DNA of 64,000 bases from contig NZ_QPER01000001.1 in NCBI RefSeq assembly GCF_009455635.1, forward strand, positions 2,294,001 through 2,358,000. The letters are read 5' to 3'. Positions within the stretch are counted from its first letter, which is position 1, and each line of letters starts with the position of its first letter. This document shows, one piece after another, positions 8,419-17,353 of this stretch. Made by a program: the position numbers and the translations under genes. Below the pieces are notes generated by a model. It made no database searches, had not been told where the DNA came from, and saw only the letters and a list, made by a program, of their open reading frames with translations. Source of the DNA: Paraburkholderia agricolaris (GTDB lineage: Bacteria; Pseudomonadota; Gammaproteobacteria; Burkholderiales; Burkholderiaceae).

Positions 8419-9450
8419 TCAAACCGACTCAAACCCCGCCAGCACATTCACCGCATTCACCCCAATCGCCGCGACTGCATAGCCACCTTCCATCACGAAC
8501 AACGTCGGTTTCCCCAATCGTCCGATCGCCTCGCCTATGCGCAGATAGTCCGCGCTGCGCAGCTTGAATTGCGAAATCGGGTCTTCTTCGAAAGTATCGA
8601 CACCGAGCGACACCACCAGTGCATCCGGCGCGTAATCGGCGACACGCGCGCACGCCGCGTCGAGCGCCACCGTATAGTCCGCCCACGCCGTACCCGGTTG
8701 CAGCGGGAAGTTCGCGTTGTAGCCGAGGCCCGCGCCCGCGCCGGTTTCGTCGGCGTGGCCGAGAAAGAACGGATACTCAGTGCGCGGATCGCCATGCAAC
8801 GACGCGAACAATACGTCCGAACGCTGATAGAAAATGCTTTGCGTGCCGTTGCCGTGGTGATAATCGACGTCGAGAATCGCCACGCGTGTTGCGCCCGCAT
8901 CGAGGAACGACTGCGCCGCCACCGCCGCGTTGTTGATATAGCAGTAGCCGCCCATATAGTCCGCCGCGGCGTGGTGCCCAGGCGGGCGGCATAACGAAAA
9001 TGCGCCGCGCGCGCCTTCCCTCACGTGGCGCGCGCCGGTGAGCGCCACGTTCACCGCGTCGCTGACGGCGGCCCACGTACCTGCGGTGATCGGCACACCC
9101 GCATCCATCGAGTAGTAGCCTAGCTTGCCGTCGATATCTTCCGGCACGCGGTCCTGGCGCATGCCGCGCACCGGCCATATGAGCGGCAGCGCGTCATGTT
9201 TGCGGCCGAGCGCGCTCCATTCGTCCCACGCGCTGCCAAGAAACGCAATGAAGCCTTTGTCGTGAATACGCTGCACCGGATCGAGTCCGAACGATGCGGG
9301 CGCAATCACGTCGCCGAGTTTCGTTTCGCGCACCCGTTCCAGGATGAAATCAGCGCGGCTCGGCATCTCGAAGCAAGGCTTCATTTCGCCGTCGATCAAT
9401 TCAGCGTGGCCATGATGCAGCCGGTGCCGATCGCTATATACAGTCAACAT
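8419..9450 (-). CDS. acetylpolyamine amidohydrolase (HDAC-like)
   Basis: This 343-residue zinc hydrolase belongs to the arginase/histone-deacetylase fold and most resembles bacterial acetylpolyamine amidohydrolases, which release acetate from acetylputrescine, acetylcadaverine or acetylspermidine. The active site is complete: H159-H160 (RPPGHH), zinc ligands D196 and H198 in ILDVDYHHGNGTQ, D285 in GVDTFEEDP, and Y324 in EGGYAV. These positions are each one higher than the published Mycoplana ramosa numbering as I remember it. The ribosome site GAGGAG precedes the ATG. It lies 79 bp downstream of the N-carbamoylputrescine amidase gene on the same strand, so the two are probably one transcript that produces free putrescine. 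Confidence 0.88.
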   Translation of the reverse strand: MLTVYSDRHRLHHGHAELIDGEMKPCFEMPSRADFILERVRETKLGDVIAPASFGLDPVQRIHDKGFIAFLGSAWDEWSALGRKHDALPLIWPVRGMRQDRVPEDIDGKLGYYSMDAGVPITAGTWAAVSDAVNVALTGARHVREGARGAFSLCRPPGHHAAADYMGGYCYINNAAVAAQSFLDAGATRVAILDVDYHHGNGTQSIFYQRSDVLFASLHGDPRTEYPFFLGHADETGAGAGLGYNANFPLQPGTAWADYTVALDAACARVADYAPDALVVSLGVDTFEEDPISQFKLRSADYLRIGEAIGRLGKPTLFVMEGGYAVAAIGVNAVNVLAGFESV

Positions 9451-9529
9451 GCAATGTCTCCTCAGAATGCTTGCTGCTTGAATCCGTCACTCAATCCGGC
9501 GGGGTCCGTCACACTCGTGGATACGATGC

Positions 9530-10423
9530 TCAGGGTGCGCCCTCCTGAGTCCGGCGTACGCCATCGCTCGTCGCGAGGATGCCGTAGCAGGCCGGCCGCC
9601 GGTCGCGAAATACGCCCCATGCATGGCGTGTCGCGGCAACCGCATCCAGATCGAAACGATGCAGCAGGATCGCGGGCTCGTCACGCCCTGCTTTCTTCAC
9701 CTGCTCGCCATACTGATCGGCGATGAACGACGAGCCGTAATAGCGCTGCGGGAAGTCGCGGCCTTGCTCGCGGCCGGTGCGATTCGCGGCGATCAGCGGC
9801 ACCAGGTTCGCGCCTGCGTGGCCCTGCATCACACGCTGCCAGTGCGGGCTGCTGTCGAGCGACGGGTCTTGCGGTTCGCTGCCGATCGCGGTCGGATAGA
9901 ACAGCAGTTCTGCACCGAGCAGCGCCATCGCGCGGGCCGTCTCCGGGAACCACTGGTCCCAGCAGATACCGACGCCGAGTGTGCCGTAACGCGTCGGCCA
10001 GACGCGGAAACCTGTGTCGCCGGGCGTGAAGTAGTACTTCTCGCTGTAGCCCGGGCCGTCGGGGATATGGGTTTTGCGGTAGCGGCCGAGCACGCGGCCA
10101 TCGGCGTCGATCATCGCCACCGTGTTGTAGAAGACGTTGCCGGCCCGTTCGAAGAAACTGATCGGCAGGACCACGTCCAACTCTGCCGCGACGCGGCTAA
10201 ACCGCGTAATGGCGGGATGGCCCTCGAACGGCAGCGCATGACGGAAGTGCTTTGAATCCTGTTCGGTGCAGAAATACGGCAACTCGAACAACTCGGGCAG
10301 CAGAATCACCTGTGCGCCCTGTGCCGCCGCTTCACGCACGAGGCGCTCGGCCTCGGCGAGATTCGCCTCGCGATCCCATCCAGGTACGGCCAACTGGATT
10401 GCCGCCACGCTGACTGCACGCAT
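9530..10423 (-). CDS. aguB: N-carbamoylputrescine amidase (nitrilase superfamily)
   Basis: A 297-residue carbon-nitrogen hydrolase. The catalytic triad reads E44 (LLPELFELPYFC), K117 (YRKTHIPDGPGYSEKYYF) and C154 (GVGICWDQWFPE). The ELFELPYFC and GYSEKYYFTPGD segments are characteristic of AguB, which hydrolyses N-carbamoylputrescine to putrescine, CO2 and ammonia in the agmatine route. The length fits the family. The usual partner, agmatine deiminase (aguA), is not in this window, which is a little unusual. The gene is first of an apparent two-gene unit with the acetylpolyamine deacetylase. The AraC-type regulator upstream is on the same strand and ends 194 bp before it. Confidence 0.88.
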   Translation of the reverse strand: MRAVSVAAIQLAVPGWDREANLAEAERLVREAAAQGAQVILLPELFELPYFCTEQDSKHFRHALPFEGHPAITRFSRVAAELDVVLPISFFERAGNVFYNTVAMIDADGRVLGRYRKTHIPDGPGYSEKYYFTPGDTGFRVWPTRYGTLGVGICWDQWFPETARAMALLGAELLFYPTAIGSEPQDPSLDSSPHWQRVMQGHAGANLVPLIAANRTGREQGRDFPQRYYGSSFIADQYGEQVKKAGRDEPAILLHRFDLDAVAATRHAWGVFRDRRPACYGILATSDGVRRTQEGAP

Positions 10424-10617
10424 CTCATGTCTCCCTTGTATTCGTCTGGGAAAATTCTGCCCGAGGTGCGCGAGTGAGCGATAACGGAGAAGCGGTCATC
10501 GAGGGGATAAATGTGGCCAATGTGGCCCGGCGTCAGTCGTTCATGAGGAGACTTTGCGGCACGAGGTTGCGCCGGCCGGTACGTCGGCTTCGAGGGACGT
10601 TTCGACAGAACCGCCAG

Positions 10618-11655
10618 TCAGGCGTAGCGGTAATCGCTCGGACAATGGCCCGTCCAGCGGCGGAACGCGTGCCGGAAGCCCGCCGTTTCGCTATAGCCGA
10701 GCCGCTCGGCAATATCCGACATCGACAGTCGCGTACGCGTCAGATAGTCGAGCGCGAGATCGTGGCGCACGCGGTCGAGTAGCGTCTGGAAGGCGGAGCC
10801 GCTGCCCGCCAGGCGTCGCCTGAGAGTGCGCTCCGACACGCACAGCGCATCGGCGAGCGCGCGCAGCGAACCGTAGCGGCAGGGGTCGGAATACAGCAGG
10901 CGCAAGCTGCGCGCGGTCACGTCGTTGCCCGCCGCGGTGGCCCATTCGCGCTCCAGTTGTGCGCATTGCTGGCGCGACATCAGATAGCTCACCGGCTCGG
11001 CGAGCGGGAGCGGTTCGTCGAGCCAGCTGGCCGGAAAAATCAGGGCGTTTTCGGTGGCGTCGAACGTGGCGTGACGGCCTATGCGCGCTTCGTAGGCATC
11101 CGCGTGAGCGGGTGCGTTGAACGTCACCTTAAGCGTATCCGGCGCGCGCCGTGCCGACAGCACGTCGCAGACGATCGCCCACATCGAGGCGAGACACATG
11201 TCGGTATTGATCACAGCGAGATCCGGCCGGTAGTGATAATCGGCCGCGACGATCGCGGCTTCCTCCGCGTTGCGGCGCAGCGAAACCTTGAAGTAACTTC
11301 CGAGCAGTACGGGAAAGTCCTGGGCGCATTGCAGCGCGTCGCCGAGCGTGGGACTCACCAGCATCGCGTAACCGAGGATGCCGTAGCTCGAAATATGCAT
11401 GGCGCGGCCAATGTCGAGACCAATACGCGTATCGCCGCAGGCGCGCAGCGCGTTGGCGAACACCATCAGTTCCTGCGCGTGCGTGACAAGCCCGGACGGC
11501 TGCCGCAGATCGCCTGCGCCGACGCCGCTTCCCGCCAGCAACACGTCGGCGCCAATCCCCTGCCGCTCCAGCAGCGAGACGGCGGCGGCAATCGTATGCA
11601 GGGTCGCAACGCATTGGGCCGGCGACGGGCATTGGGAACACGGCGCATCGGTCAT
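10618..11655 (-). CDS. AraC family transcriptional regulator
   Basis: A 345-residue regulator if started at the ATG at 11655, which follows a GAGAGAT ribosome site; an earlier start at 11793 would run through the operator-like DNA and is less likely. The N-terminal two thirds correspond to the arabinose-binding-like effector domain of OruR/ArgR-type proteins (GLDIGRAMHISSYGILGYAMLVSPTL). The last 100 residues form the double helix-turn-helix domain (LRALADALCVSERTLRRRL and MSDIAERLGYSETAGFRHAF). It lies between the hydrolase pair and the divergent ligase/aminotransferase pair and most likely controls both according to a polyamine or related amino compound. Confidence 0.9.
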   Translation of the reverse strand: MTDAPCSQCPSPAQCVATLHTIAAAVSLLERQGIGADVLLAGSGVGAGDLRQPSGLVTHAQELMVFANALRACGDTRIGLDIGRAMHISSYGILGYAMLVSPTLGDALQCAQDFPVLLGSYFKVSLRRNAEEAAIVAADYHYRPDLAVINTDMCLASMWAIVCDVLSARRAPDTLKVTFNAPAHADAYEARIGRHATFDATENALIFPASWLDEPLPLAEPVSYLMSRQQCAQLEREWATAAGNDVTARSLRLLYSDPCRYGSLRALADALCVSERTLRRRLAGSGSAFQTLLDRVRHDLALDYLTRTRLSMSDIAERLGYSETAGFRHAFRRWTGHCPSDYRYA

Positions 11656-11692
11656 GGGCAGATCTCTCGGGTTCCCTCGATGAATCGATGAT

Positions 11693-11743
11693 ATTTGATC
11701 AAATTTCCCAAAAGAAAAAATCCGTGTCATGATTTGATGAAAT
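11693..11743. promoter_or_regulatory. twin operator-like sites ATTTGATSAAAT
   Basis: The gap between the AraC gene and the divergent ligase gene holds two nearly identical 12-mers: the perfect palindrome ATTTGATCAAAT at 11693-11704 and ATTTGATGAAAT at 11732-11743. They start 39 bp apart. The second is embedded in the inverted repeat TCATGA...TCATGA (11728-11750). Their position fits operators acting on both genes. Which protein binds is not shown by the sequence. Confidence 0.5.
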
Positions 11744-11849
11744 CTCATGATGCAAAACGCCCAGCTTTCCCGAACAGGCAGCGCGTCGCGCAAGGTTTGC
11801 CGCCCCCGCCCTGCTTCGCGCCGTCTTCATCAACCGACTGGAGTCAACC

Positions 11850-13199
11850 TTGCAAAGCGACCTGCGCGACGATCTACGCGAGTTCCTGGAACATCACCAC
11901 ATCCACGAAGTGGAATGCGTGATACCGGACATGACGGGCGTTGCGCGCGGCAAGATCGTGCCGAAGAACCTGTTTCTCTCGGAAGGCAAGATGCACATGT
12001 CGAACGCGTTGCTGATGATCACAGTCAACGGCGAGTTCGCGGATTTCGAGCGCTTTGTCGGACCGAGCGATCCCGACATGGTCTGCATTCCCGATCCGAA
12101 CACGGTGCGGCTCGTGCCGTGGGCGATCGAGCAGGTCGCAGTGGTGATCCACGATTGCGTCGGACTCGACGGCGCGCCGATCGGCATTTCACCGCGCGCG
12201 GTGTTGCGGCGCGTACTGAAGCTCTATGAGGAAAAAGGCTGGCGCCCCGTGGTTGCGCCGGAGATGGAGTTCTACCTGATCGCGCAGAACAAGAATCCGC
12301 ATGAACCGCTGCGCCCGCCACTCGGCCGCGCGGGGCGTCACGAAGCGGGACGCCAGTCGTTCTCGATCGACGCCGTCAACGAATTCGATCCGTTCTTCCA
12401 GGAGCTTTCGCGTTTCTGCGAGACCACACATCTCGGCGTCGAAACGCTGGTGCATGAAGTCGGCGCGGGACAAATGGAGATCAATTTTTCTCACGGCGAC
12501 GCGCTCGATCTCGCCGACCGCGTGTTCCTGTTCAAGCGGGCGGTTCGAGAAACCGCCTTCCGCCATGGCATTTTCGCGACGTTCATGGCCAAGCCGATGG
12601 AGCATGAACCAGGCAGTGCGATGCATATTCATCAGAGCATCGTCGACCGTGAAACCGGCGAGAACATTTTTTCGCTCCCCGACGGCACCGCCAGCCCGCT
12701 GTTCTTCAACTATATCGGCGGTTTGCAGAAGTACATGCCGCAAGCCATGCCGATGTTCGCGCCCTACGTGAACTCCTATCGGCGCCTGTCGCGGTTTACC
12801 GCCGCGCCGATCAACGTGCGCTGGGGTTACGACAACCGCACCTGCGGCATCCGCGTGCCGAACTCCGGACCAGACGGCCGGCGGCTCGAAAACCGCGTGC
12901 CGGGGGTCGACGTCAATCCGTATCTGGCCATGGCGGCCACCCTCGCCTGCGGCTACCTCGGCATGGTCGAGCAGCAGGAAGTGTCGGCGCCGATGGTCGA
13001 AAGCGCCTACGACCTCGAATACGAATTGCCGCGTGGTCTCGAAGACGCCCTCAAGGCGCTCCTGAAGTGCAGCGAACTCGCCGACGTGCTCGGCGAGAAC
13101 TTCGTGCAGGCCTATTGCTCGGTCAAGGAAAAGGAGTTCGAGACCTTCTCGCAAGGCATCACCGCGTGGGAACGCGAGCATCTGCAACTGCTCGTCTGA
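11850..13199 (+). CDS. puuA: glutamine synthetase-like ligase, probable gamma-glutamylputrescine synthetase
   Basis: A 449-residue member of the glutamine synthetase superfamily, PuuA/SpuI type, which joins glutamate to putrescine or a related amine using ATP in the cytoplasm. It starts with TTG (11850-11852) after GGAG. Metal and ATP motifs are present: APEMEFYL with E138 and E140, HEVGAGQMEI with E203 and E210, the GSAMHIHQS motif (255-263) and RTCGIRVPN. Residues around NALLMITVNGEF are typical of the PuuA branch rather than nitrogen-assimilating GlnA, and there is no adenylylation-site Tyr segment of GlnA type. It is followed after 13 bp by a class III aminotransferase and sits opposite putrescine-releasing hydrolases, so a role in amine use is likely. 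The exact substrate is inferred from context. Confidence 0.82.
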   Translation: MQSDLRDDLREFLEHHHIHEVECVIPDMTGVARGKIVPKNLFLSEGKMHMSNALLMITVNGEFADFERFVGPSDPDMVCIPDPNTVRLVPWAIEQVAVVIHDCVGLDGAPIGISPRAVLRRVLKLYEEKGWRPVVAPEMEFYLIAQNKNPHEPLRPPLGRAGRHEAGRQSFSIDAVNEFDPFFQELSRFCETTHLGVETLVHEVGAGQMEINFSHGDALDLADRVFLFKRAVRETAFRHGIFATFMAKPMEHEPGSAMHIHQSIVDRETGENIFSLPDGTASPLFFNYIGGLQKYMPQAMPMFAPYVNSYRRLSRFTAAPINVRWGYDNRTCGIRVPNSGPDGRRLENRVPGVDVNPYLAMAATLACGYLGMVEQQEVSAPMVESAYDLEYELPRGLEDALKALLKCSELADVLGENFVQAYCSVKEKEFETFSQGITAWEREHLQLLV

Positions 13200-13212
13200 A
13201 CGCGGGCAGTTT

Positions 13213-14622
13213 ATGGAAACGTCATTGGAGAAGCAGGATTTGGATACCCGTCACGGCATCAACTGGGAGCACGCGCAGGCGCTTGTCGAACGCGAGCGCC
13301 GCGCTTTTGCGGAGGCCATGCCGGCATCGCGCGCGCTGTCCGAACGCGCCGCGCGCCATCTGTTGTTCGGTGTGCCGCTGCACTGGATGAACGACTGGTC
13401 GACGCCCTTCTCGCTCTATGTCGACGAGGCGCGCGGCGCCTCGTTTACCGATGTGGACGGCCATCGTTACGCCGACTTTTGCCTCGGCGACACGGGCGCG
13501 ATGTTCGGCCATTCACCCGCCCCCGTGGCCCGCGCGCTGGCGGCCCAGGCTGAGCGCGGTCTGACGACCATGCTGCCGGGCGAGGACGCCGCGTGGGTCG
13601 GCGAAGAGCTGGCGCGCCGTTTCGGACTGCCCTACTGGCAGTTCGCAATGACGGCGAGCGACGCCAACCGCTTCGCGCTGCGCTGGGCGCGTGCCGCGAC
13701 CGGGCGCAGCCAGATCGTGATCTTCAACGGCTGCTATCACGGCACCGTGGACGACGTATTCGTCGATCTCGTGGACGGCAAGCCGCAACAGCGCGACAGC
13801 CTGATCGGCCAGGTGCACGATCTGCTCGAAACCACGCGTGTGATCGAATTCAACGATCTTGCCGCGCTGGAGAACGCGCTGAAAGACGGCGACGTGGCCT
13901 GTGTGCTGGCTGAGCCCGCGATGACCAACATCGGCATGGTGCTGCCCGAGGCGGACTACTGGCGCGAGGCGCAAGCGCTCATGCGCCGCTACGGCACCCT
14001 GCTCGCCATCGACGAAACCCACACCATCAGTTGCGGGCCGGGCGGTTACACGAGGGCGTACGGCCTCGAACCCGACCTGTTCATCCTCGGCAAACCGGTG
14101 GGCGGCGGCTTTCCGTGTGCGGTGTACGGTTTCAGCGCCGAACTGGCGGCCCGTGCGCAACACGCCAAGCGCAGTGCCCCGCCCGGCCACTCCGGCATCG
14201 GCACCACGCTGACGGCCAACATGCTGGCGATGAGCGCGATCCGCGCGACGCTTGCCGAAGTGATGACCGAGGCCGCCTACGATCACATGTTCGCGCTCGC
14301 AGAACGGATCGAGGCGGGCCTGACGAATGCGATCGCGCGTCATGGCCTCGCATGGTGCGTGACATGCGTCGGTGCCCGCACCGAATTCCAGTTCACGCCA
14401 ACCCCGCCGCGCAACGGCATGGAAGCCGGCCGCCAGCTCGACCCGGAGCTGGAGCAGATCGTTCATCTGTATCTGCTCAATCGCGGCGTGCTGATCACGC
14501 CATTTCACAACATGATCCTGGTTTGCCCCGACACGTCGGTCGCCGACGTCGACAGACTGGTGTCGATGTTCGACGCCTGCCTCGCCGAACTGACCACGGG
14601 AGCCTCTCTGGATCGCGGCTGA
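13213..14622 (+). CDS. class III PLP-dependent aminotransferase
   Basis: This 469-residue enzyme is a fold-type I aminotransferase of the ornithine/GABA/glutamate-1-semialdehyde group. The PLP lysine is K294 in FILGKPVGGGFP, the ring-nitrogen acid D267 in LLAIDETHT, and the phosphate-site region appears as TASDANRFALRWARA (the family usually shows a related GSEA or ASEA pattern). The HGTVDD segment at 176-181 is typical. It begins 13 bp after the ligase stop, so the two form an operon, ended by a terminator at 14631. In this setting the substrate is probably putrescine, gamma-aminobutyrate or a gamma-glutamyl derivative, but residue patterns do not decide it. Members of this branch are often annotated only as aspartate aminotransferase family. 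Confidence 0.85.
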   Translation: METSLEKQDLDTRHGINWEHAQALVERERRAFAEAMPASRALSERAARHLLFGVPLHWMNDWSTPFSLYVDEARGASFTDVDGHRYADFCLGDTGAMFGHSPAPVARALAAQAERGLTTMLPGEDAAWVGEELARRFGLPYWQFAMTASDANRFALRWARAATGRSQIVIFNGCYHGTVDDVFVDLVDGKPQQRDSLIGQVHDLLETTRVIEFNDLAALENALKDGDVACVLAEPAMTNIGMVLPEADYWREAQALMRRYGTLLAIDETHTISCGPGGYTRAYGLEPDLFILGKPVGGGFPCAVYGFSAELAARAQHAKRSAPPGHSGIGTTLTANMLAMSAIRATLAEVMTEAAYDHMFALAERIEAGLTNAIARHGLAWCVTCVGARTEFQFTPTPPRNGMEAGRQLDPELEQIVHLYLLNRGVLITPFHNMILVCPDTSVADVDRLVSMFDACLAELTTGASLDRG

Positions 14623-14630
14623 TCGGGTAC

Positions 14631-14657
14631 GGCCGACGCTAAACTGTCGGCCTTTCT
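14631..14657 (+). terminator. intrinsic terminator after the aminotransferase
   Basis: GGCCGAC and GTCGGCC form a 7-bp perfect stem with an 8-nt loop followed by TTTCT. It begins 8 bp after the aminotransferase stop and separates that operon from the GntR regulator gene. Confidence 0.7.
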
Positions 14658-14688
14658 GCTGTCTCTTTCGGCTTCTATTTCGAGCTTT

Positions 14689-15336
14689 ATGAAAACTTCG
14701 CGCCATCACACGCTGCAGGACCAGACCTACGAAACGCTGCGGCAATGGCTGACGATCGGGCGCTTCGTGCCGGGCGAGCGCATCAAGATCCGTCACGTCG
14801 CCGCCGAACTCGGCGTGGGCGAGATGCCGGTGCGCTCCGCGTTGCAGCGCCTCGCGGCCGAATCGGCGCTGGTGAACGTGCCCAATTGCGGCGTGACGGT
14901 GCCACGCCTATCGAAAGAACAATTCGACGACGTGCTGCGCGTGCGCCTGATTCTCGAAGGCCAGGCCGCCGAACTGGGCACGCCGCATCTCAGCGCGCGC
15001 GATCTGGACACGCTGGAAAAGTTGAACGATGCAATGGAACGGGCTCTGCGGACTACGGACGCCAAGGGTTATCTCGACGCCAACGAAGCGTTCCATCTGA
15101 TTCTGTACCGCGCGGCCGGTTCACCGCTTCTACTCGAGTTGATCGAAACGGTGTGGCTGCAGGTCGGGCCGATTTCGAACCTGCTATTTGGCGATGCGCA
15201 GTTTGCCGGCACACTCAACGATGCGCACGACGAATTGCTGAACGCCGCGAAGGCGCGCGACGCAGCGGGCGTGCGGCGTGCGATCGAACACGATCTGAGT
15301 CATGCGGCGCGTTGTTTGCGGGCACAGTGTCTGTGA
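14689..15336 (+). CDS. GntR family regulator with FCD domain
   Basis: A 215-residue repressor-type protein. Residues 1-75 form the GntR winged helix (YETLRQWLTIGRFVPGERIKIRHVAAELGVGEMPVRSALQRL, read in pieces). Residues 80-205 form the all-helical FCD effector domain with the metal-site pattern of Asp and His (ANEAFH, HDELLNAAKARDAAG). It follows the ligase/aminotransferase operon behind a terminator and so is separately transcribed. The effector is probably a carboxylate or amino compound from the neighbouring pathway; this is inference from location. Confidence 0.87.
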   Translation: MKTSRHHTLQDQTYETLRQWLTIGRFVPGERIKIRHVAAELGVGEMPVRSALQRLAAESALVNVPNCGVTVPRLSKEQFDDVLRVRLILEGQAAELGTPHLSARDLDTLEKLNDAMERALRTTDAKGYLDANEAFHLILYRAAGSPLLLELIETVWLQVGPISNLLFGDAQFAGTLNDAHDELLNAAKARDAAGVRRAIEHDLSHAARCLRAQCL

Positions 15337-15350
15337 GGATCGCGCTTACA

Positions 15351-16247
15351 TCAGGCCTTCAACGTCGCCTGTTCAAGAATCATGTCGTACAGCGCCTGTG
15401 CCGCCGGCGATAAATGAGCCGTCTTGCGCGCCACGAGAACCAGCGTGCGCGAGACCACCGGATGCGTAAGCTCGATGGTGCGAACCGTCGGATACGCACC
15501 CTTCTGGATGGCGAGCGCCGGCACCACGGCCGCCCCCACTCCCTGAGCGACCAGGCCGACCGCCGTCGAGCTGCGTTGCACTTCATAGAAAGAGCGCAGC
15601 GACAGCTCGCTTTTCTCTAGCGCAACATCGAGCAAGGCGCGATTGCCGCTAACCTCGCCGGCAAAGATCAGCGGATAGGGCTGCAATTGCGGCCACGCGA
15701 TGCGCCGCCGTTTTGCCAGCGGGTGATCTTCATGGCAAATCAGCACGTAGCGGTCTTCCGTCAACGGCACACTGGCGAGATCCGGATGATGCTCGCCGGC
15801 GATATTGATGCCGAACTCCACCTCGCGGCGCAACACCGCCGCCTCCACCGCGGAGGACGCGTGATCGAGAATCTTGATGCGGTTATGCGGATGACGCGCC
15901 GCATACGCCTGCAGAATGCGCGGCAGATACTGCACGCCCACGGTCGGCACACAGGCAATCGACACGTCGCCGCGACGGGCCACGCCCGTCTCGCGAATCT
16001 CCACCAGCGCATCGGCAAGCTCGCCCAATAAACGGCGTGCCTGCGGCAAAAAACTGCGCCCTATTTCCGTCAGCGCCATGGAACGGGTGGTCCGCTCGAT
16101 CAGCGTGACGCCGAGAAACGCTTCGAGCTTACGCAGGCGTTGGGTAATGGCCGTTTGCGTGACGTGCAGCGAATCAGCCGCGCCTTGAAAGCTGCCGCGA
16201 TCTGCAATCGCAACGAACGCCTGGACGCCTAGCGTGTCGATTTTCAT
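15351..16247 (-). CDS. LysR family transcriptional regulator
   Basis: A 298-residue LysR-type regulator. The winged helix at 1-60 reads FVAIADRGSFQGAADSLHVT followed by QTAITQRLRKLEAFLG, and the periplasmic-binding-like effector domain spans about 90-295. It is divergent from the trans-aconitate methyltransferase gene. The gap contains the inverted repeat AATGA-N5-TCATT close to its start, as expected for an autoregulated LysR pair. Confidence 0.9.
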   Translation of the reverse strand: MKIDTLGVQAFVAIADRGSFQGAADSLHVTQTAITQRLRKLEAFLGVTLIERTTRSMALTEIGRSFLPQARRLLGELADALVEIRETGVARRGDVSIACVPTVGVQYLPRILQAYAARHPHNRIKILDHASSAVEAAVLRREVEFGINIAGEHHPDLASVPLTEDRYVLICHEDHPLAKRRRIAWPQLQPYPLIFAGEVSGNRALLDVALEKSELSLRSFYEVQRSSTAVGLVAQGVGAAVVPALAIQKGAYPTVRTIELTHPVVSRTLVLVARKTAHLSPAAQALYDMILEQATLKA

Positions 16248-16267
16248 TAGAAAAATGAAGGAATAGG

Positions 16268-16282
16268 AATGATAAATTCATT
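16268..16282. promoter_or_regulatory. LysR-type operator candidate
   Basis: AATGA-TAAAT-TCATT is a perfect 5+5+5 inverted repeat containing the T-N11-A frame of LysR sites, 20 bp upstream of the LysR start and 120 bp before the divergent methyltransferase gene. Confidence 0.45.
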
Positions 16283-16402
16283 TTACTCCGCCTTCGCCAC
16301 CGCACAGAATGAGCGGATTGGATCGGGTCGGCATCGCACGCGGTGAACGGATGTCGGCGAACATGGCTTGGTGGCCAGGATGGCAGGGCAACGGAGGGAA
16401 AG

Positions 16403-17179
16403 ATGACTTCATCGACGGATTGGGCGGCAAAACAGTACATGTTGTTCGAAAACGAGCGTACGCGCCCGGTCAGGGATCTGCTGGCGGCGGTCCCGGCAAC
16501 GGCCGTGCGGGTCGCGGTCGACATCGGCTGCGGTCCCGGCAACTCCACCGAAGCGCTGGCGGCCCGCCTGCCCGGCGCGACGGTCAGCGGCATGGACAGT
16601 TCCCCGGACATGATCGAGGCAGCCCGCAAACGCCTGCCGCAATTCCAGTTCGACGTGAGCGACATTGCGACGTGGGATGCGCCGGGTCCGTACGACCTGA
16701 TTCTGGCGAATGCCGTGCTGCAGTGGGTGCCCGATCACGAGCCGCTGTTTGCGTCGCTGGTGAAGAAACTTGCACCGGGCGGCAGCCTGGCCGTGCAGAT
16801 GCCGGACAACCTCGACGAACCGGCGCACCGCCTGCTGCGCGAAATCGCGGCGGACGGCCCATGGGCTCACAAACTCAAGGGCGTGGAACGCACCATGCGC
16901 TATGGCGCCGACTGGTACTACGGGCTGCTCAAGCCGCTGTGCGAGCGGGTCGACGTGTGGCGCACCGTCTACCATCACCCGCTCGCAGGCGGCGCGGACG
17001 CGGTGGTCGAATGGTTCAAGGGCAGCGCGCTGCGGCCGTTCCTGGCCGAGCTCGACGACCGCGAGAAAGGGGTCTTCCTGGCACGCTACCGGGATGCGAT
17101 CGCAAAGGCTTATCCGGCGCTCGCCGACGGCACCGTGCTGCTGCCGTTCCCGCGGCTGTTCATCGTCGCGACGCGCTGA
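16403..17179 (+). CDS. tam: trans-aconitate 2-methyltransferase
   Basis: A 258-residue SAM-dependent methyltransferase. The ATG at 16403 is preferred because GGAGGGA lies just upstream and the Tam N-terminus W-x6-Y (DWAAKQYMLFENERTRPVRDLL, in pieces) starts there. Motif I is VDIGCGPGNSTE (39-50), followed by an acidic SAM ribose contact in SGMDSSPDM and the segment LQWVPDH typical of Tam. Tam methylates trans-aconitate, a spontaneous isomer of cis-aconitate that inhibits aconitase. The C-terminal YRDAIAKAYP and LLPFPRLFIVA patterns also match. It is divergent from a LysR gene. Confidence 0.9.
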   Translation: MTSSTDWAAKQYMLFENERTRPVRDLLAAVPATAVRVAVDIGCGPGNSTEALAARLPGATVSGMDSSPDMIEAARKRLPQFQFDVSDIATWDAPGPYDLILANAVLQWVPDHEPLFASLVKKLAPGGSLAVQMPDNLDEPAHRLLREIAADGPWAHKLKGVERTMRYGADWYYGLLKPLCERVDVWRTVYHHPLAGGADAVVEWFKGSALRPFLAELDDREKGVFLARYRDAIAKAYPALADGTVLLPFPRLFIVATR

Positions 17180-17301
17180 CGCGGCCGGGACGGCGGCCGG
17201 CTGGCAACTGCCGCCGCATGCTGTTTGTGGTGCCGGAGCCGCCAGGGTCAGTCAGGCATTGCCGCTCGTGAATTCTGCGTGATATTGTGTAACGGAAGCG
17301 G

Positions 17302-17319
17302 AGGACGGCTTGCCGTCCT
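17302..17319. other. perfect hairpin before a small gene
   Basis: AGGACGGC-TT-GCCGTCCT is a perfect 8-bp stem ending 34 bp before the ATG at 17354. It may end the upstream transcript or be a small-gene leader structure. There is no T run beyond TT. Confidence 0.4.
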
Positions 17320-17353
17320 TACCGGAACGCAATTTACAGCAGCGAGCGTCGCC

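Noticed and set aside
10510..10530. ATGTGGCC occurring twice in tandem upstream of the amidase gene
   Set aside because: Too short and too G-rich to call an operator without other support.
16309..17271. Alternative 320-codon frame over the trans-aconitate methyltransferase gene
   Set aside because: The tam frame has the SAM motif and family ends; this frame is Arg/Gly-rich.
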